Origin: Atriophallophorus winterbourni
Taxonomy: Eukaryota > Platyhelminthes > Trematoda > Plagiorchiida > Microphallidae
DNA length: 64,000 nt
NCBI GenBank assembly: GCA_013407085.1
Contig: JACCGJ010014704.1
Span: forward strand, 1-64,000
Direction: 5' to 3'
Below the pieces are notes generated by a model that saw only the letters and a list, made by a program, of their open reading frames with translations, searched no databases and was not told where the DNA came from. Shown here piece by piece: positions 52,380 through 64,000 of the stretch. Positions within the stretch are counted from its first letter, which is position 1, and every line of letters starts with the position of its first letter. Made by a program: the position numbers and the translations under genes.

Positions 52380-53960
52380 CGGATGTTATAAATTGAAAAG
52401 TAAGTGTATAAACAAGATAAGGAATTATATTAGGCCGTATATAAGTGTTCATGAAACGAATTGTTCGATGAAAATTCGTCTCATTTCCTTTCAAAGCCAT
52501 ACAAGCATGTGGAGTGAGCAACGGTAGAAGGTAAACTGTTCCAAGTAAAACAGACACGGACAGAATAAAAATACATTCTACAGTTCAGGCGGTGTGTTCC
52601 ACCAGCATATATTTATGGGTCTGATAATTTCTCGTATCCATTCGCCTGAATAAATCTTGTAGGGGTGGTATGTGATATGGAATATTTTGTAAAGCAGGAT
52701 AAGGTCTTCGCTGATTCGTCGATAAAGAACGTCGAACAGATTAGGTTGAACTATCCTCTCTTTATAAGGATTGTTTCGGATGCTGAGAACTAGTATTGTT
52801 GATGGGTGATAGATTCCCTGTATAAATTCAACCTCCTTCTTGGGCCACGGAGACCTTGACTGCACACCGTATTCCATGAACTCTCTCGAATATGTATTCA
52901 TAATCCTCGGGTATATCTTGCGCGAAAATTTCCCAAATACCGGTTTGAGTATATTTAAGACACGTGTTACTTTTTCAAAGGCACTGTAGCATAACCAAAC
53001 ACCCAAATCTTTTCCTTCACTGCAATTTTCAAGAACATGTGAACCTATATGGTATGTGAACTCCCACATTCATGAGCATTCACGAATTTGTTGAATTTGG
53101 ACGCAAGTTTGTTCTTCAAAGACCAGCTGTGAAGCGCATGAAGATCTCCGGTATTAGCAGACAGTCTTCGGGGCTATGAATGCGGGCCCATATCTTTATG
53201 TCGACAGCAAATATCGAAATGTTACATCGAAATATTTGCGGTACTTCATTGACTTAAAAAAACAAAGAGAATCAGACCAAGGACTGAACCATGAGAAACT
53301 TCGCTAGTTGCTGCGATTGGTATTAATGATGCAGGGTCAACATGTCTCAGGCCTATGCGGTTTTTCAGGTAGTCATTTAGAAAATCCCACAACTTTGCAG
53401 TGCTACCAAGCCTTACAAACTTTAACAGTTGTAGGGTTTGTTCAACACGATCAAAGGCTTTAGAGATATCTAAGTAGCAGGCGTGTATTGCTAGCCCTTA
53501 ATCTACCAATTGTGTCCAGTCGTCCAGCGTTATCAGTAAATTGGATAAACAGGAATAATTCCGTCTTTATCCATGCTGTTTAATCGAAAGCAGCTGATTA
53601 TTTTTGAAATGTTTCTTCAGGTCGTCAACAACGAGGCGCTCAAGTAATCTCGACACCAGGGATAACAGAATAACGGGTCGATAATTGGAAACATTGGAGA
53701 GATTTCCAACTTTATAAATAGGAGAAATTATTCCGCGTTTCCAAACTGTAGGAATCACTCCATTTGCCAGTGTTTGTTTGAACAGATATGTGAGTGTTTT
53801 GTACAGCAAATTTGCACATTACTTCAATATCAGTGGGGTTATACCGTCAGCCCCAGGAGACTTTCCGGTTTAAGATTTAATAAGGCTTGAATGACGCGTT
53901 TCGACGTTACCTTCTTTTATTACGTTGAGTGACGTGCTGTGCGGACGCATATATTTGTGC
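52380..53960 (-). mobile_element. CR1-like element, minus strand, RT to 3' end, broken
   Basis: 53809-53567 encodes VWKRGIISPIYKVGNLSNVS and NYRPVILLSLVSRLLERLVV. 53069-52578 encodes GKDLGVWLCYS, RIYPRIMNTYSREFMEYGVQ and EFIQGIYHP. 52553-52460 encodes YFYSVRVCFTWNSLPSTV in another frame. Stops and shifts separate the blocks. Endonuclease absent. Confidence 0.8.
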
Positions 53961-54059
53961 TCTCATACATTAGGATTTATTTCCTCACGTTTTTTTGTCG
54001 GAGCTGGAAGGTTCGTATATCATTGAACTCGTCTCAATTTGCTCTTTCGGAATATACCC

Positions 54060-54735
54060 GTTTCAACTTCGAGCAAGGTGAGTTATTGAAAATCCAAATT
54101 TTCAAGTTTTAACCCAAATTTACCGACGCGTGCAACATCCATGGCGATTCAGAATATTGTTCCTGTTCGAATAATGTTGAGAGGGTCACATCATTTCGAA
54201 TTGACTGATAGTTTTTTCAACACTATCAGATCGAAACTCGTTCAACCGCACAACTTTTATCCAACTCCTTCGTATTTTACCGCTTGGATCGCGTCCCTCC
54301 GATCAAGTTTGGTTCCGTTGTCCCCACACGCAGTCAACTTTGACCCTTCAAATCCCACACTCACGATTGATTTGTCGTCGTCACTTCTTCGCTGTTCGTG
54401 TATGCTTTTTGTGGAATAGCTTGCCGACAGATATTGTTACCTCAGCGAACGAGCACATCATTAAACAAAGGTTACAAAACCCTATGTTGAAAACTACTGC
54501 GTTGGCCCCTACCTATTGATGTCTATATTTTCAACGCACGGAACTACGTCCATCCAAAGATTCTCATCCATCAGTCTGTGTCGCTATTGGGGATTATTTT
54601 TGCTCCACTTATGAAGAACATGGATTTGATCATACAAGTAACGATTTTTTTAATTTTTATACCTAGATCCTATGGTACTGTACAGCAATTTGCTTTTTTA
54701 TTCATAAATCTTGAATCTTGAATCTTGATTCACTC
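54060..54735 (+). mobile_element. CR1-like 3' end, same subfamily as 37.15-39.0 kb
   Basis: From ~54290 it is about 90 percent identical to 38585-39010 (ggttccgttgtccccacacg, cgctgttcgtgtatgctt, gcgttggcccctacctattg), ending in the (TTGAATC)n tail at 54710-54730. The reading frame is damaged. Confidence 0.82.
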
Positions 54736-54807
54736 CACCAGTAGCTACGGATCGATAAACAACTGCACCGCTAAGTGCACTGACTCATCACTCGTTGGAT
54801 TGTAACA

Positions 54808-56045
54808 ATGACGCGAAGGATGACCTCGATGACCCAGATAAAGAAGGCAGCACGTGATGCGTGTCAAATGTGTAACAAAGGGGTAAGCGCCAAATCCATC
54901 GTAGTTAAATGTTTTGGCTGTTTGGGTAAAATACATACTAAATGTGATAAAGCCCTTACGAAAGAAGTGATATCTTTTATTAACAACGTTGATTTACCCG
55001 GTGTTTGCTCAGTATGTTGTGCAAGTCGAAGTAAACAGCCTAGCGATACGACTATGAGGCAAAGCTGGAATCTCGAATAAAGATTTTGGAAAATTACTAT
55101 CGAAAAATTGAGGAAACATTTAATCCGCTTTTGGTAGATTCACTTGCCAACGCAATTCGACCCGAAATAAATGTTGCTCAAGACAAAAAGGAAAAGGAAA
55201 TTACACCAATAACTGCTCCCTTAACTGAATGTGGTGATAGTTCATCCGAAAGTAATAAAGGTGGACCTATTGTTCCCTGCTTACCTAGGTCCTCATCTAG
55301 CAAAATTGTGAACACTTTGTCCAGGACTCCCCGCCGTCTAGTTGCTAGATCAGAGCGTCCCAAAAAGCAATGTTACCGCCCATTCTACTAAGACAGATAT
55401 CGCTCTCAGTGTAATTTGCACAAATATCCCGGAATCCACAGATTCATTTTGTCAGCAAGAAAAGCACATGAGCTCAATGAATGGACTAAGCTCTGTACAG
55501 ACATGGGCTTGAAAGCCTCGGTACCTGCATCGATGACTCGCTTAACCCGGCATAGAGACACCCCTCACGTAGACCGGCCGCGCCTATTAAGGGTGACATT
55601 GCGAAATAAAACTGAAATGGAAGAAGTCATCCTCAATGCGTACCTACTCAGTGCTTGTCCCTGTTTGACCTGTCGAGTACAAGCCGACATACCTTCGTGG
55701 GAAAGGAAAGGTCAATCCACTTGTCGAGACCACTCTACTTCACGTAGTTTAATATTCCTCGGTGTCCCCGAAAATGTTGATGTAGTATCAGAATCGGACT
55801 CAAAGCAACATGATCTGAAGCAATGGTTATACATTGTCGATGCTATTATATCTCGTGATTCCATTGTCGTAGACACTTTTATAATATCTAGATCCTCTAA
55901 CTACAAAGGCAATGGGCCCAGTTCTCTGAAAATCACTTTTCTAACGACTGAAATGGCTATCGCTATGAATACTGACTGGAAATCTAACCGCTCTAAACTT
56001 CCACCAGACGTGAAACTAAGCGTGTCAAGCGTGTTCTCTCACTGA
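54808..56045 (+). pseudogene. CR1 ORF1, PHD-like zinc finger protein, two frameshifts
   Basis: 54808-55080 begins with ATG and gives a cysteine-rich finger (CQMCNKGVSAKSIVVKCFGC, LGKIHTKC, PGVCSVCC). 55086-55391 is a charged, low-complexity linker. 55416-56045 holds an RNA-binding-like segment (RPRLLRVTLRNKTEMEEVIL). PHD-type fingers in ORF1 are known from CR1-group elements and bind nucleic acid in the ribonucleoprotein particle. Confidence 0.72.
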
Positions 56046-56270
56046 AACCTAGAGAACCATCGCAACCACAGCCTGATTGCAGTCTTGTTACTAAAGGTCA
56101 AAATGTTACCCCAAAAAACGAAAAGGGTCTGACTCATCGGACCAATAGCTACAGTACACGATCCGACATGGTGTAAGGTAAATACGATCAAGTGGATATA
56201 TACAAATGTTTAGTGTTTAACTAACAAATTAGATGAACTTTTTAAGCTTTGAGATAGACTTTCACCTGAT

Positions 56271-57528
56271 TTGGTTCCAGTTACAGAGACTTGGTTCCAG
56301 CCCTGCATGACTGATGCTGAACTTTTGATTCCGAAAATGTCACTATTCTATCGCGATCGCGATCGAAGATCCGGTGGTGGAGTCGCAGTCTACTATCACG
56401 AACGGTTAGCGCAGTGTAACGTCATCGATCATCCTGACCTCAGCCTTCCTGATACGATGTGGTGTTCAGTAAAACTAGTCAACGGAGATGAATGTGCGAA
56501 CGGCATCATTTACCGCTCGCCATCATCCGAAAGCTCATTCAATGACATTCCAGACTACGCAATTGCTGATCATTGGCGATTTTAATCTCCCGCATCTGTT
56601 TCCAAGAGGTAAGCATTTGATTGAACATAAATGCAAGGAGGTTATAGAAATTGCTTCACTGCACAATCACGTTAACCAGCCAACTCGCTGGCCGGGACTT
56701 GGCCAACCTTCAACCCTTAACCTTGTCTTAACGACTGAGGCAACCGCGGTAGAGGATATACAATACCTGGCACAACTGGGAAAGAGTGATCATGTGGTGC
56801 TTTCGTTTGATTATGTATGTAGTGCGGAACGATCGAGCGAACACGCGAAAATCATGAGTAAAATACAATTTGAATCCTTAAATATCAGTCTCTGGAATGC
56901 AAGCATTCATGAGTTTGATTCAATGGATTCTGGCTCATATTACAATTCGTTTCTAAATTATCTGAATTTGGAGATTTACGAAAACTCGATTTTTGTACCA
57001 CACAAATGCAGCTACAACAAACAGTTTGTTATTCGGAGTAGAACTAAGAAATGGCTAACTGTTAAGCGAGAGTCTTGGGTAACTCATGAGAAGTTTAGTA
57101 CGGAAGCAACTTGGAAGCGATTCTGTAAGATACAAAATCAAGTCGCGACTCTTGTAATAGAAGATCGCATGAAATTCCAATGGAACTTGCTCAAGAGAAT
57201 GGGAAAGAATCCTAAGCTTCTCTACAAGATATTAAATGAACGATCAAAGATCAAACCAGGTGTATTCTCTGTACTAACACCTAATGGATTGACCAACACT
57301 GTCCAAGATACCGCAGATGCTTTAGCAACGTTTCACTCATTTGTCTTCAATCCCAAGCGTTGTATCCCATATCAAGTTCCGCCAAATTCGCTACATTCTG
57401 AATTACTAAGTGAAATGACTATCAACGAATACATGGTTTGGCGGGAACTTTGTCAACTAAACGAAAAGAAGTCCCCAGGCGCAGACAAATTTACCCCGCC
57501 ATACTTCGCAGGTGTCGCGTTTATTTGA
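56271..57528 (+). pseudogene. CR1 ORF2, endonuclease and linker, broken
   Basis: 56271-56585 reads VTETWFQPCMTDAELL and RRSGGGVAVYYHERL, the N-terminal half of an AP-type endonuclease. After a shift near 56570, 56488-57528 has IGDFNLPHL (catalytic GDFN), NQPTRW and GKSDHVVLSF (catalytic SDH). It then covers the connecting region, and ends NEKKSPGADKFTP at the start of the RT. Confidence 0.82.
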
Positions 57529-58911
57529 CTGCTTCTCTCACTCGCATATTGAATCTCAGCTTAGATGAAGGAAAAATACCACGTCAATGGAAAGCCGGGA
57601 TGATAACTCCTATTTATAAAGGCGGTAGCCGTTCAGACACAGCAAACTATAGATCTCTAAATTAATGGAACGCATTGTGACTGCGCGCATAAGAAAACAT
57701 TTTGAAAACCAAAAGATTTTCAGCGCAGCACAACACGGTTTTCGGAGAGATCGTTGCTGTTTATCTAACTTTCTTACAACGTTCGAGGATTGGGCCAAGG
57801 CACTAGACGAAGGTGAGGCTGTACATGCTTGCTACATCGATATTTCCAAAGCTACCGATAGAGTCAACCATGACATCTTGATCAAAAAGCTCGAATCATA
57901 TGGAATAACGGAAATATTGCTAAATTTGATTAGGGACTATCTTACTGATAGACACGTCCAAGTTCGGGTAAGGAGCACCTTATCGAGAAAAATAGACGTC
58001 ACGAGTGGAGTTCGCAAGGCTCGTTGCTTGGACCTCTTATATTCTTGCTGTATATGAACGATATAGTGGAGAATATTAGATGCAACTTGAGACTATTTGC
58101 CGATGATATTAAAATATGGAAACGTGTCAGGTCTGGTAATGACTGTATGGCATTACAACGGGATCCAAGCATCTTATTTCGTTGGTCCCAGTCAAATGAG
58201 TTACCATTCAACCCCGCGAAATGTGAAATGTTGCAGCTTGGAAAATCTCTGCACCGCACGTATCAGCTTGGCACGCAAGATCTCGTCTAAGCCACAGCAG
58301 AAAAAGATCTTGGTATCTGGGTTTCGTTTAACCTTAAGCCTGAACAGCATTGTGGGATGGTGTACAATGAAGCTTTCTTCATCTTGAGTCTTCTCAAAAG
58401 AATATTACGGATTTTTACGCTCGAAACCCTACCCCGGGTAATTAACACGTACATACGTCCTGTTATGGAATATTCCATCCAAGCCTGAGCACCATGGCTG
58501 ATGAAGGATATCGAACTACTCGACAGGATTTATCATCGTGTAACGAAGTTGGTCTCCCGGTACAAAAATTTGCCTTACACAGAGCGAATGTTAAAACTGA
58601 ACCTACACGATTTTACCCAACGGCGGATATATAGTGACCTTAAGTTGACCTTCAAAATCATGCATTCTGTAAACCATCCCCTTAAACACTTGCTAAAGCC
58701 CAATGACGTTACTCGAACACGAACACATTCAAAGGCTTTAAGCATATCGCATTCTTGTTTGGTTATATGTCGTAATTTTATCTCCGTTAAAATTTGTTTC
58801 ACTTGGAACTATTTGCCTGAAGAAATCACACGATCAGAATCTGTTGAGGGTTTCGCTTCCAAACTCGATGAGTTTATGACGAACCATGCAGTATGCGAGT
58901 GTCCCTATTGA
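57438..58911 (+). pseudogene. CR1 ORF2, reverse transcriptase and C-terminus, broken
   Basis: RT blocks: MITPIYKGGSRSDTANYRS (57.6 kb), AAQHGFRRDRCCLSNFLTTF and DISKATDRVNHDIL (57.7-57.9 kb), then LGPLIFLLYMNDI and LFADDIKIWKRV with the FADD active site (58.02-58.13 kb) after a shift. ELLDRIYHRVTKLVSRYKNL (58.5 kb) and FISVKICFTWNYLPEEITRS close the protein. At least three frame changes. Confidence 0.85.
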
Positions 58912-58969
58912 TTTTTGAGATATTTTATAATATAATTTATATTATAATTTCCACATACCTTGTCATCCT

Positions 58970-59868
58970 ATGGTTATTGTTAAGCCTAATGCTTTTTCTA
59001 CCATAAAATTTTCTGAGTTCTTTTTGAGTTACCTTTAGTTCACTCACGGCGACCGTGATTGAAATGGTTTCATTTGTGATATAAATCGCATGTTTTCTCG
59101 GGGTGAATCCAGATGAATAAAACGTAAGACCTAACTGCAGCAAATACGCATTTAGTCCACACTCTGCAACGGTGTAGCAGCCTACCTAATCGCGTGGTTC
59201 CGTTATTGCTTTTGAAACATCACTGGATAACCCTATTGTCAAGTACGTTTTTCTGTTCGATTATAACGCCTAACAAAAATTTGTTACGTTGTTATTTTTG
59301 GTAGAACTTGTAAATCACATATTTTAACCGCTTATCATTTATTAATCTTAAAAAAATAATCCGTTGTTTCATATCGTATATGACACGGTCTTCATGCCAG
59401 AAATATGGCTCTCCCTCAGGTTGCATTCCTGATTAAAACTCTCCATAAAGTAAAACAATTTTCCATTGCATACACACGACACAGGCCGCGTAGGAATCGC
59501 TGTCTTATTCTAATGAGCGTTCTCGGTAGAAAAGAAATAGAACGCACTTTAGCATTTGCTACTTTATCCGTCAACGATATTTGTAAGATGTGAAGGTTGT
59601 ATTATGCGTGGGTGGTTAGGCATTCGCTGTAGTTCAGTAAAGCCATAGTACAGAAGCGCTGTATTCCATTATTTTGGCCTCATTCTCAGCTTTCCGTTAC
59701 CCTAGACAATTTGCTTATCTGTCTCGGTATTTAACGAGCGGCTACAGCAATAGTTGAGCACAGATAAATAAAATTATGTACACGTTATTGTCCGTTTACC
59801 ATAGTTTTCGTTTTTGTTCATACTAATTGTGAACCCAAAGTATCTTCATGCCGACGAAAATCAGCATC
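58970..59868. other. Unassigned AT-rich sequence
   Basis: No gene or repeat recognised between the CR1 and RTE elements. Confidence 0.35.
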
Positions 59869-60031
59869 AGAGAAGCCCCGTAGGTAGATAACTGGCGCAC
59901 AGCGCGTTTATCTGCTAGCTCCCTGCTGCCTTGTACGTTACACTTGACTATGCAAAGGCTAGAGAGGTGTACTCGAACAAACACCAAGTGGTGCTGGGGA
60001 CATCCCTTTTACATAATCCCCGAGAAACTTC

Positions 60032-61000
60032 ATGACGATATCTCAACGTATATCTCAGCTCTCTGCTACGGCGTTCCCGAGACGCGACGCGCCCTTGGCT
60101 CTCCCAGCGGCTGGGGTGAAGAGTAAGCTAGCTGGGGCCATAAATATCCGTAAGGACTTTTATCTGGGATGTTGGAACGTACGGACACTGCTTGACGTTG
60201 GTAGTCAAGCAACCACGATGCGCTCTTTATTGGACTACCAAGTAGATGTTGCTTGTCTTTTCGAGGTCCACCTTTCCGGACACGGATCCAAATCGATCAA
60301 GGTCCCCGGAGTTGATCGTACTTATTGGCTTTATATAGTGGTCCCGAGGATAGATCTGGTCAGCATGGACTAGCGATAGCGCTCAGCGACCATAATAAAC
60401 AAGCACTCATGTCATTGATGCCCGTATCCTCGAGAATTGCGGTGGTTCGGCTGGTTCGTTTTGGTGTATGCCCTAACCCTTTCAGCCGACCAAACTACAA
60501 AAGACGACTTTTATAACCAACTTCAATTCGTAGTCGATAGAGTTGCTGGAAACGACGTAATGGTTGTGGCTGGTGACTGGAACGCTCGTACAGGATCAGC
60601 AGATTCCGCAACAAACCAAATCCTGGAAAAATTTGGCCTAGGGCAGCGCTGCGCGATGGCGATCGACTGATCGAGTTTGCGGCCTACAATCACCTATGTT
60701 CCTGTAACACTAAATTCCAGCACACTAAAAAACACTTGGTCACATGGTACTCGAACGATGGTACAACGGCGAACCAGATCGATTATTTTCCAATTCGCGC
60801 ACGTTGGATGTCTTCAGTGCTCGACTGTAGGTCCTATCGTGGAGCCGAAACAGGGAACGCAGCAGGCACCGATCACACACTTGTTCGCGCAAAGCTCCGA
60901 CTTCGCCTGCTAAACCGCCAAAGGAAAACTCCTAGGAAGCGCTTAAACTTGGAAGCCTTAGGAAACCCGACCAACGTAAGAAGCTCATTGACGAAATCGC
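60032..61000 (+). pseudogene. RTE AP-endonuclease domain, frameshifted
   Basis: 60032-60373 reads YLGCWNVRTLLDVGSQATTM and VDVACLFEVHLSG, with the N and E of the active site. 60437-60670 reads VAGDWNARTGSADSATNQIL, with the D-W-N motif. 60736-61053 holds QIDYFPIRARWMSSVLDCRS and GTDHTLVRAKLRL, with the D-H pair. All catalytic motifs are visible but spread over three frames. Confidence 0.82.
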
Positions 61001-61307
61001 TGAGCGGTTGGATGGGAGTGATGCATCAGTCGAACAATAGTGGTCCAGACTGAAGACCGCTACTCAGACTGCAGCACTAAAAACCCTAGGCACCGCTTCT
61101 CGTCGCCGACGGGATTGGATTTCTCAGAACACCATCGAGCTCTCTGCCCGGGCAAGAGACGCCCGAATGCATGGTGCATCTGATTATCGCCTCCTTAGGA
61201 GAGCTGCCACACGATCAGCCCGCAAGGATCGTCAGCTATATTGGGCGGAAACCGCATCCGAAATCTAAGCCGCAGCAAGTATAGGAGATTTTGGACGACT
61301 GTTTCGC

Positions 61308-62976
61308 ATGATTCACAGAGCACCTGGAAGCTGTGGTTTTTGCACGAATCTTCGAGATTCGTCAGGACAGATGATATTTGACCTTCATCAAAAGATAGAT
61401 AGGTGGGTTGAGCACTTCAGTCAGCTACTGAACGGCCCGTCATCTATCAATGCAGTATTCACTTACCCGATAAATAGCTGTGAATACCCGGTCAACTGCG
61501 AGGCACCATCAGAATACGAGATATCAAGTGTTTTACGACGAATGCAGAATGGTAAATCGCCGGGTGAGGACGGAATTTCCGTTGAACTTATTAAAGCCTG
61601 TGCCGACGTATTATTATCTTCGCTACATCGGCTGTTTTTTCGATCTGGGAGACGGAAGTTTTCCAATCAGACTGGGGGATGTCTATCATGCTATCACTGC
61701 CGAAACGTGGAAATCGGTGTGCTCCAATTACCGCGGAATAAGTCTAATCGACACCGCTGATAAAATGTTTGCAACGCTCCTGCTCAATCGGCTCTCCGTC
61801 GAATGAAATCTGCGCATTAGAGTTAACCAAGGTGGATTTCGCCCTGGGATGGGTTGCGTAGATAAAATATTTACTTTACACAGGATCCTCGAGCATCGTG
61901 CACGGTATCAACAGCAAACGATAGCTTGCTTTATTGACTTCCGCGCCGCCTTCGACTCCGTAGACCAGGGTTGTGTATGGGACATCATTCTATCGGATGG
62001 GGTTCCATTAAAGCTCGTCAACCTAATCAGAGCCTATTACAGCTCTACAAGGGGACGGGTTCGTGTCTACGGCGAAGAATCGCGTGAGTTTAACTTGCAC
62101 ACAGGAATCAGGCAAGGTTGCCCGCTATCGCTGATTATGTTTAACTATGTCGTAGACTGAATAATGAACCAGGCGTTAACAGACCATCAAGGGGTGCAAA
62201 TTTCAACGGATCTATGGATTTCCGACCTTGACTACGCTGACGATATAGTCGTTCTGAACGACAATACCGAAATGCTGCGAAGCGTTTTAGACCGCATTAG
62301 TGCCACTGCCGCGAACGTCGGTCTTGAGATAAACGCGGCTAAAACCAAGGCATTTTTTTATACCGACACACCAGGCATCCAGCCACTTCGCGTCCAGGGT
62401 TGTCCGATTGAATACAGAACAGACTTTAAATATCTCGGCTCAAGTATATTGCCCAATGGTCAGGCGAAAGATGAAGTGAAGTTAAGGGTCGATCGTGCTC
62501 GTAATGCGTTTTTGCAGTTGAAAGGCACCCTTTGGCGCAAGCCCGGGATCAGCCTAAAAACTAAGACGCGTGTTTATCAAGCAGCGATCCGCCCTGTACT
62601 GCTTTATGGATGCGAGACATGGCCTTTAAGGCCACAGGATGTACGCACATTAGAAGTGTTCGACCATTGGTGCCTTAGGGTAATCTTGGGCATCCGATAT
62701 ACTGACCGAGTATCTAACGCAGCCGTACGAGAGCGTTGCAGCGGACTATCTCCACTTTCCGCTCACATACAACGGCGAAGGCTGCAATGGTTTGGCCACG
62801 TCCTCCGAAAGACAGACACAGCACTTCCAAAACTCGTCATCGACCCCAAACCCGTTCGCACCTGGCGTCGACGGCATGGTGGTCAAATGAAAACCTGGCT
62901 GTCAACTGTGAAAGAGGATGTAGACACTCTGGTTCTGCGTACCGTCTACGGAGTTCGCAGGTGGGAACGAGATTAG
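61308..62976 (+). pseudogene. RTE reverse transcriptase and C-terminal region, frameshifted
   Basis: 61308-61760 has MQNGKSPGEDGISVELIKAC. 61849-62160 has CVDKIFTLHRILEHRARYQQ, CFIDFRAAFDSVD and GIRQGCPLSLIMFNYVVD. One stop (62158) separates it from 62164-62976, which holds SDLDYADDIVVLND (active site), FKYLGSSILPNG, RPVLLYGCETWPLRPQDVRT and RRRLQWFGHVLRK. The last frame of 270 codons is intact, so this is the least damaged RTE copy. Confidence 0.88.
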
Positions 62977-63099
62977 ATCACGATCTGCAACGATCTCGCC
63001 TCCGATCGACGTGCGTGGGCTGGTGCGATCTCAGACATCAATGAAGCCGGCTAATCCACCAGTGGAACCAGCCGCACAAAAGTAAAAGTAAGTAAGTAA

Positions 63100-64000
63100 A
63101 TCAGCACATTAGCGACCGAAACTGCTCTTACGAATGAGCACCGAAAGTTCTATCGTCAGCAAAAAGCAGATCACGGATTGTCAACACTTAGCTTGATTTG
63201 TGCTCTCAAACGTTTTACATTGAAAACTGAGCAATAAGCCGTGCAAAGAAAATGGTAAACGGTGGCAGAGCACGGAAACATGCTTGTCTGGCGCTTCGGC
63301 GAATTTTGAAAGTTTCTGAAGTGCAACCAGTTAAATGAACTGAACCCATCATACCACGGTGGAAAGCAATAATGAGTTGAAAGAACATATAATATCGATC
63401 ATTTTGAGAGATCCATTTTTACTGAAACAGTCAAAAGCTTTCTTTTAATTAATTATATTGCATATTAGGGCGTACGCTTTTCCCGGCATTTTCTTGAAGT
63501 TATCTAAAGGAGAAAATCGTGTCTATGATTGATCTTTCGCTGTGAACTCCACACTTTGATTCGAAGTAACGTTTATCCTCTAATTAATGTAGTCGAGTCT
63601 GTGAAACCTTAGCAAAGCATTTATATTGATTGTTTGGAGGAGTGATCATACGGTGATTGTAGCATTCGGCTCTATAATTTTTGTTCTCACACAACACTGC
63701 AGAATCAATGAATGCATTGGCAGCTTCAAACCTGTTTTATGGTTTTTGATGAGACTTGATGAAATTCTATTGTCACCAGAGGCATCGCCACTTGATCGCT
63801 CATCGAGATTTAGGGGAGAATCAAGTGAGTTAACTTATTGGTGAACGCTCAGCCCATTTAAGTGTCCACGGTACAATATTGCCGACCTTAGAGTAGATGG
63901 CAGAGAACTGCTCGACTCATTTTCCCATCTGCTTAGTTCAATCAATAATTGATTTACCATATGGTGAATTGATAGGAGCTGTTTTAAGTTTCTTTGAATC
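63100..64000. other. Unassigned sequence at the right edge
   Basis: No recognisable gene, repeat or RNA. Confidence 0.35.

Larger units (their letters stand above)
54736..58965 (+). mobile_element. CR1-like element, near full length, several frameshifts
   Basis: Starts exactly at the tail of the preceding CR1. It contains ORF1 (54808-56045 over three frames), endonuclease (56271-56840), RT (57470-58300) and the C-terminal region (58501-58911). It is the only copy in the window that holds ORF1, endonuclease and RT together. Confidence 0.88.
59870..63098 (+). mobile_element. RTE-like element, near full length, decayed
   Basis: Carries the 5' block (gctgccttgtacgttacact, ggctagagaggtgtactcg), endonuclease, RT, C-terminal region and a 3' end in (AGTA)n (cgcacaaaagtaaaagtaag at 63073 on). 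It is the likely parent type of the 464-bp derivative at 13818-14281. Confidence 0.87.

Noticed and set aside
52366..52557. Minus-strand frame starting like a signal peptide (MSVLLGTVYLLPLLTPHAC)
   Set aside because: Another frame of the same bases encodes the CR1 C-terminal words SVRVCFTWNSLP, in line with the adjacent CR1 blocks, so the leader is a frame artefact.
1..64000. CRISPR arrays, bacterial operons, rRNA or tRNA genes
   Set aside because: No regularly spaced repeats with unique spacers, no Shine-Dalgarno-led gene clusters and no cloverleaf sequence were seen; all else indicates a eukaryote.

Overview
The window looks like an intron-rich, repeat-crowded chromosome segment of a flatworm, most likely a trematode. 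The reasons are a CsRn1-type Ty3/gypsy element, many RTE-like and CR1-like (SR/Perere-type) non-LTR elements, hammerhead-ribozyme repeats like those of schistosomes, and host genes broken into short exons by long introns full of transposons. No bacterial or phage features are present. The species cannot be fixed from sequence alone.

Three host genes can be supported. (1) A GLMP-type glycosylated lysosomal membrane protein gene on the minus strand: three exons (4763-4698, 4659-4393, 2272-2051), all joined in phase 0 and running off the left edge. (2) A complete CD36/LIMP-2 (scavenger receptor class B) gene on the plus strand: two coding exons (14994-16034 and 20343-20759), a 4.3-kb phase-0 intron and a 485-residue product. 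(3) An unidentified multi-exon minus-strand gene between 49.4 and 35.5 kb, with eight candidate exons whose splice phases agree at six of seven joints. Genes 1 and 2 both encode predicted lysosomal membrane glycoproteins and are divergently arranged about 10 kb apart.

The rest is mobile DNA. A CsRn1-like LTR retrotransposon (9446-13412, minus) is nearly complete, with 195-bp LTRs and a 5-bp target duplication. A 568-bp Mutator-like element (16149-16716) sits in the CD36 intron with a 9-bp duplication. RTE-like elements lie at 6.9-8.06, 18.0-19.5, 22.4-23.0, 24.2-26.2 (minus), 34.4-35.1, 45.0-46.4, 49.5-49.8 and 59.9-63.1 kb, together with a 464-bp internally deleted derivative at 13818-14281. 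CR1-like elements lie at 8.1-9.05, 23.15-24.06, 37.15-39.0, 52.4-53.95 (minus), 54.1-54.7 and 54.7-58.95 kb, with many short 3' tails elsewhere. A degraded gypsy integrase lies at 26.2-26.9 kb.

The most interesting signals are a dispersed family of roughly 216-bp and 241-bp tandem repeats, each carrying a type I hammerhead ribozyme core (retrozyme-like), and a perfect 14-nt inverted repeat between the LTR and the primer-binding position of the CsRn1-like element, which points to self-priming.

Large AT-rich stretches (28.1-29.6, 30.0-33.8, 39.0-41.3 and 43.1-44.7 kb, and 58.97-59.87 kb) hold nothing I can recognise.
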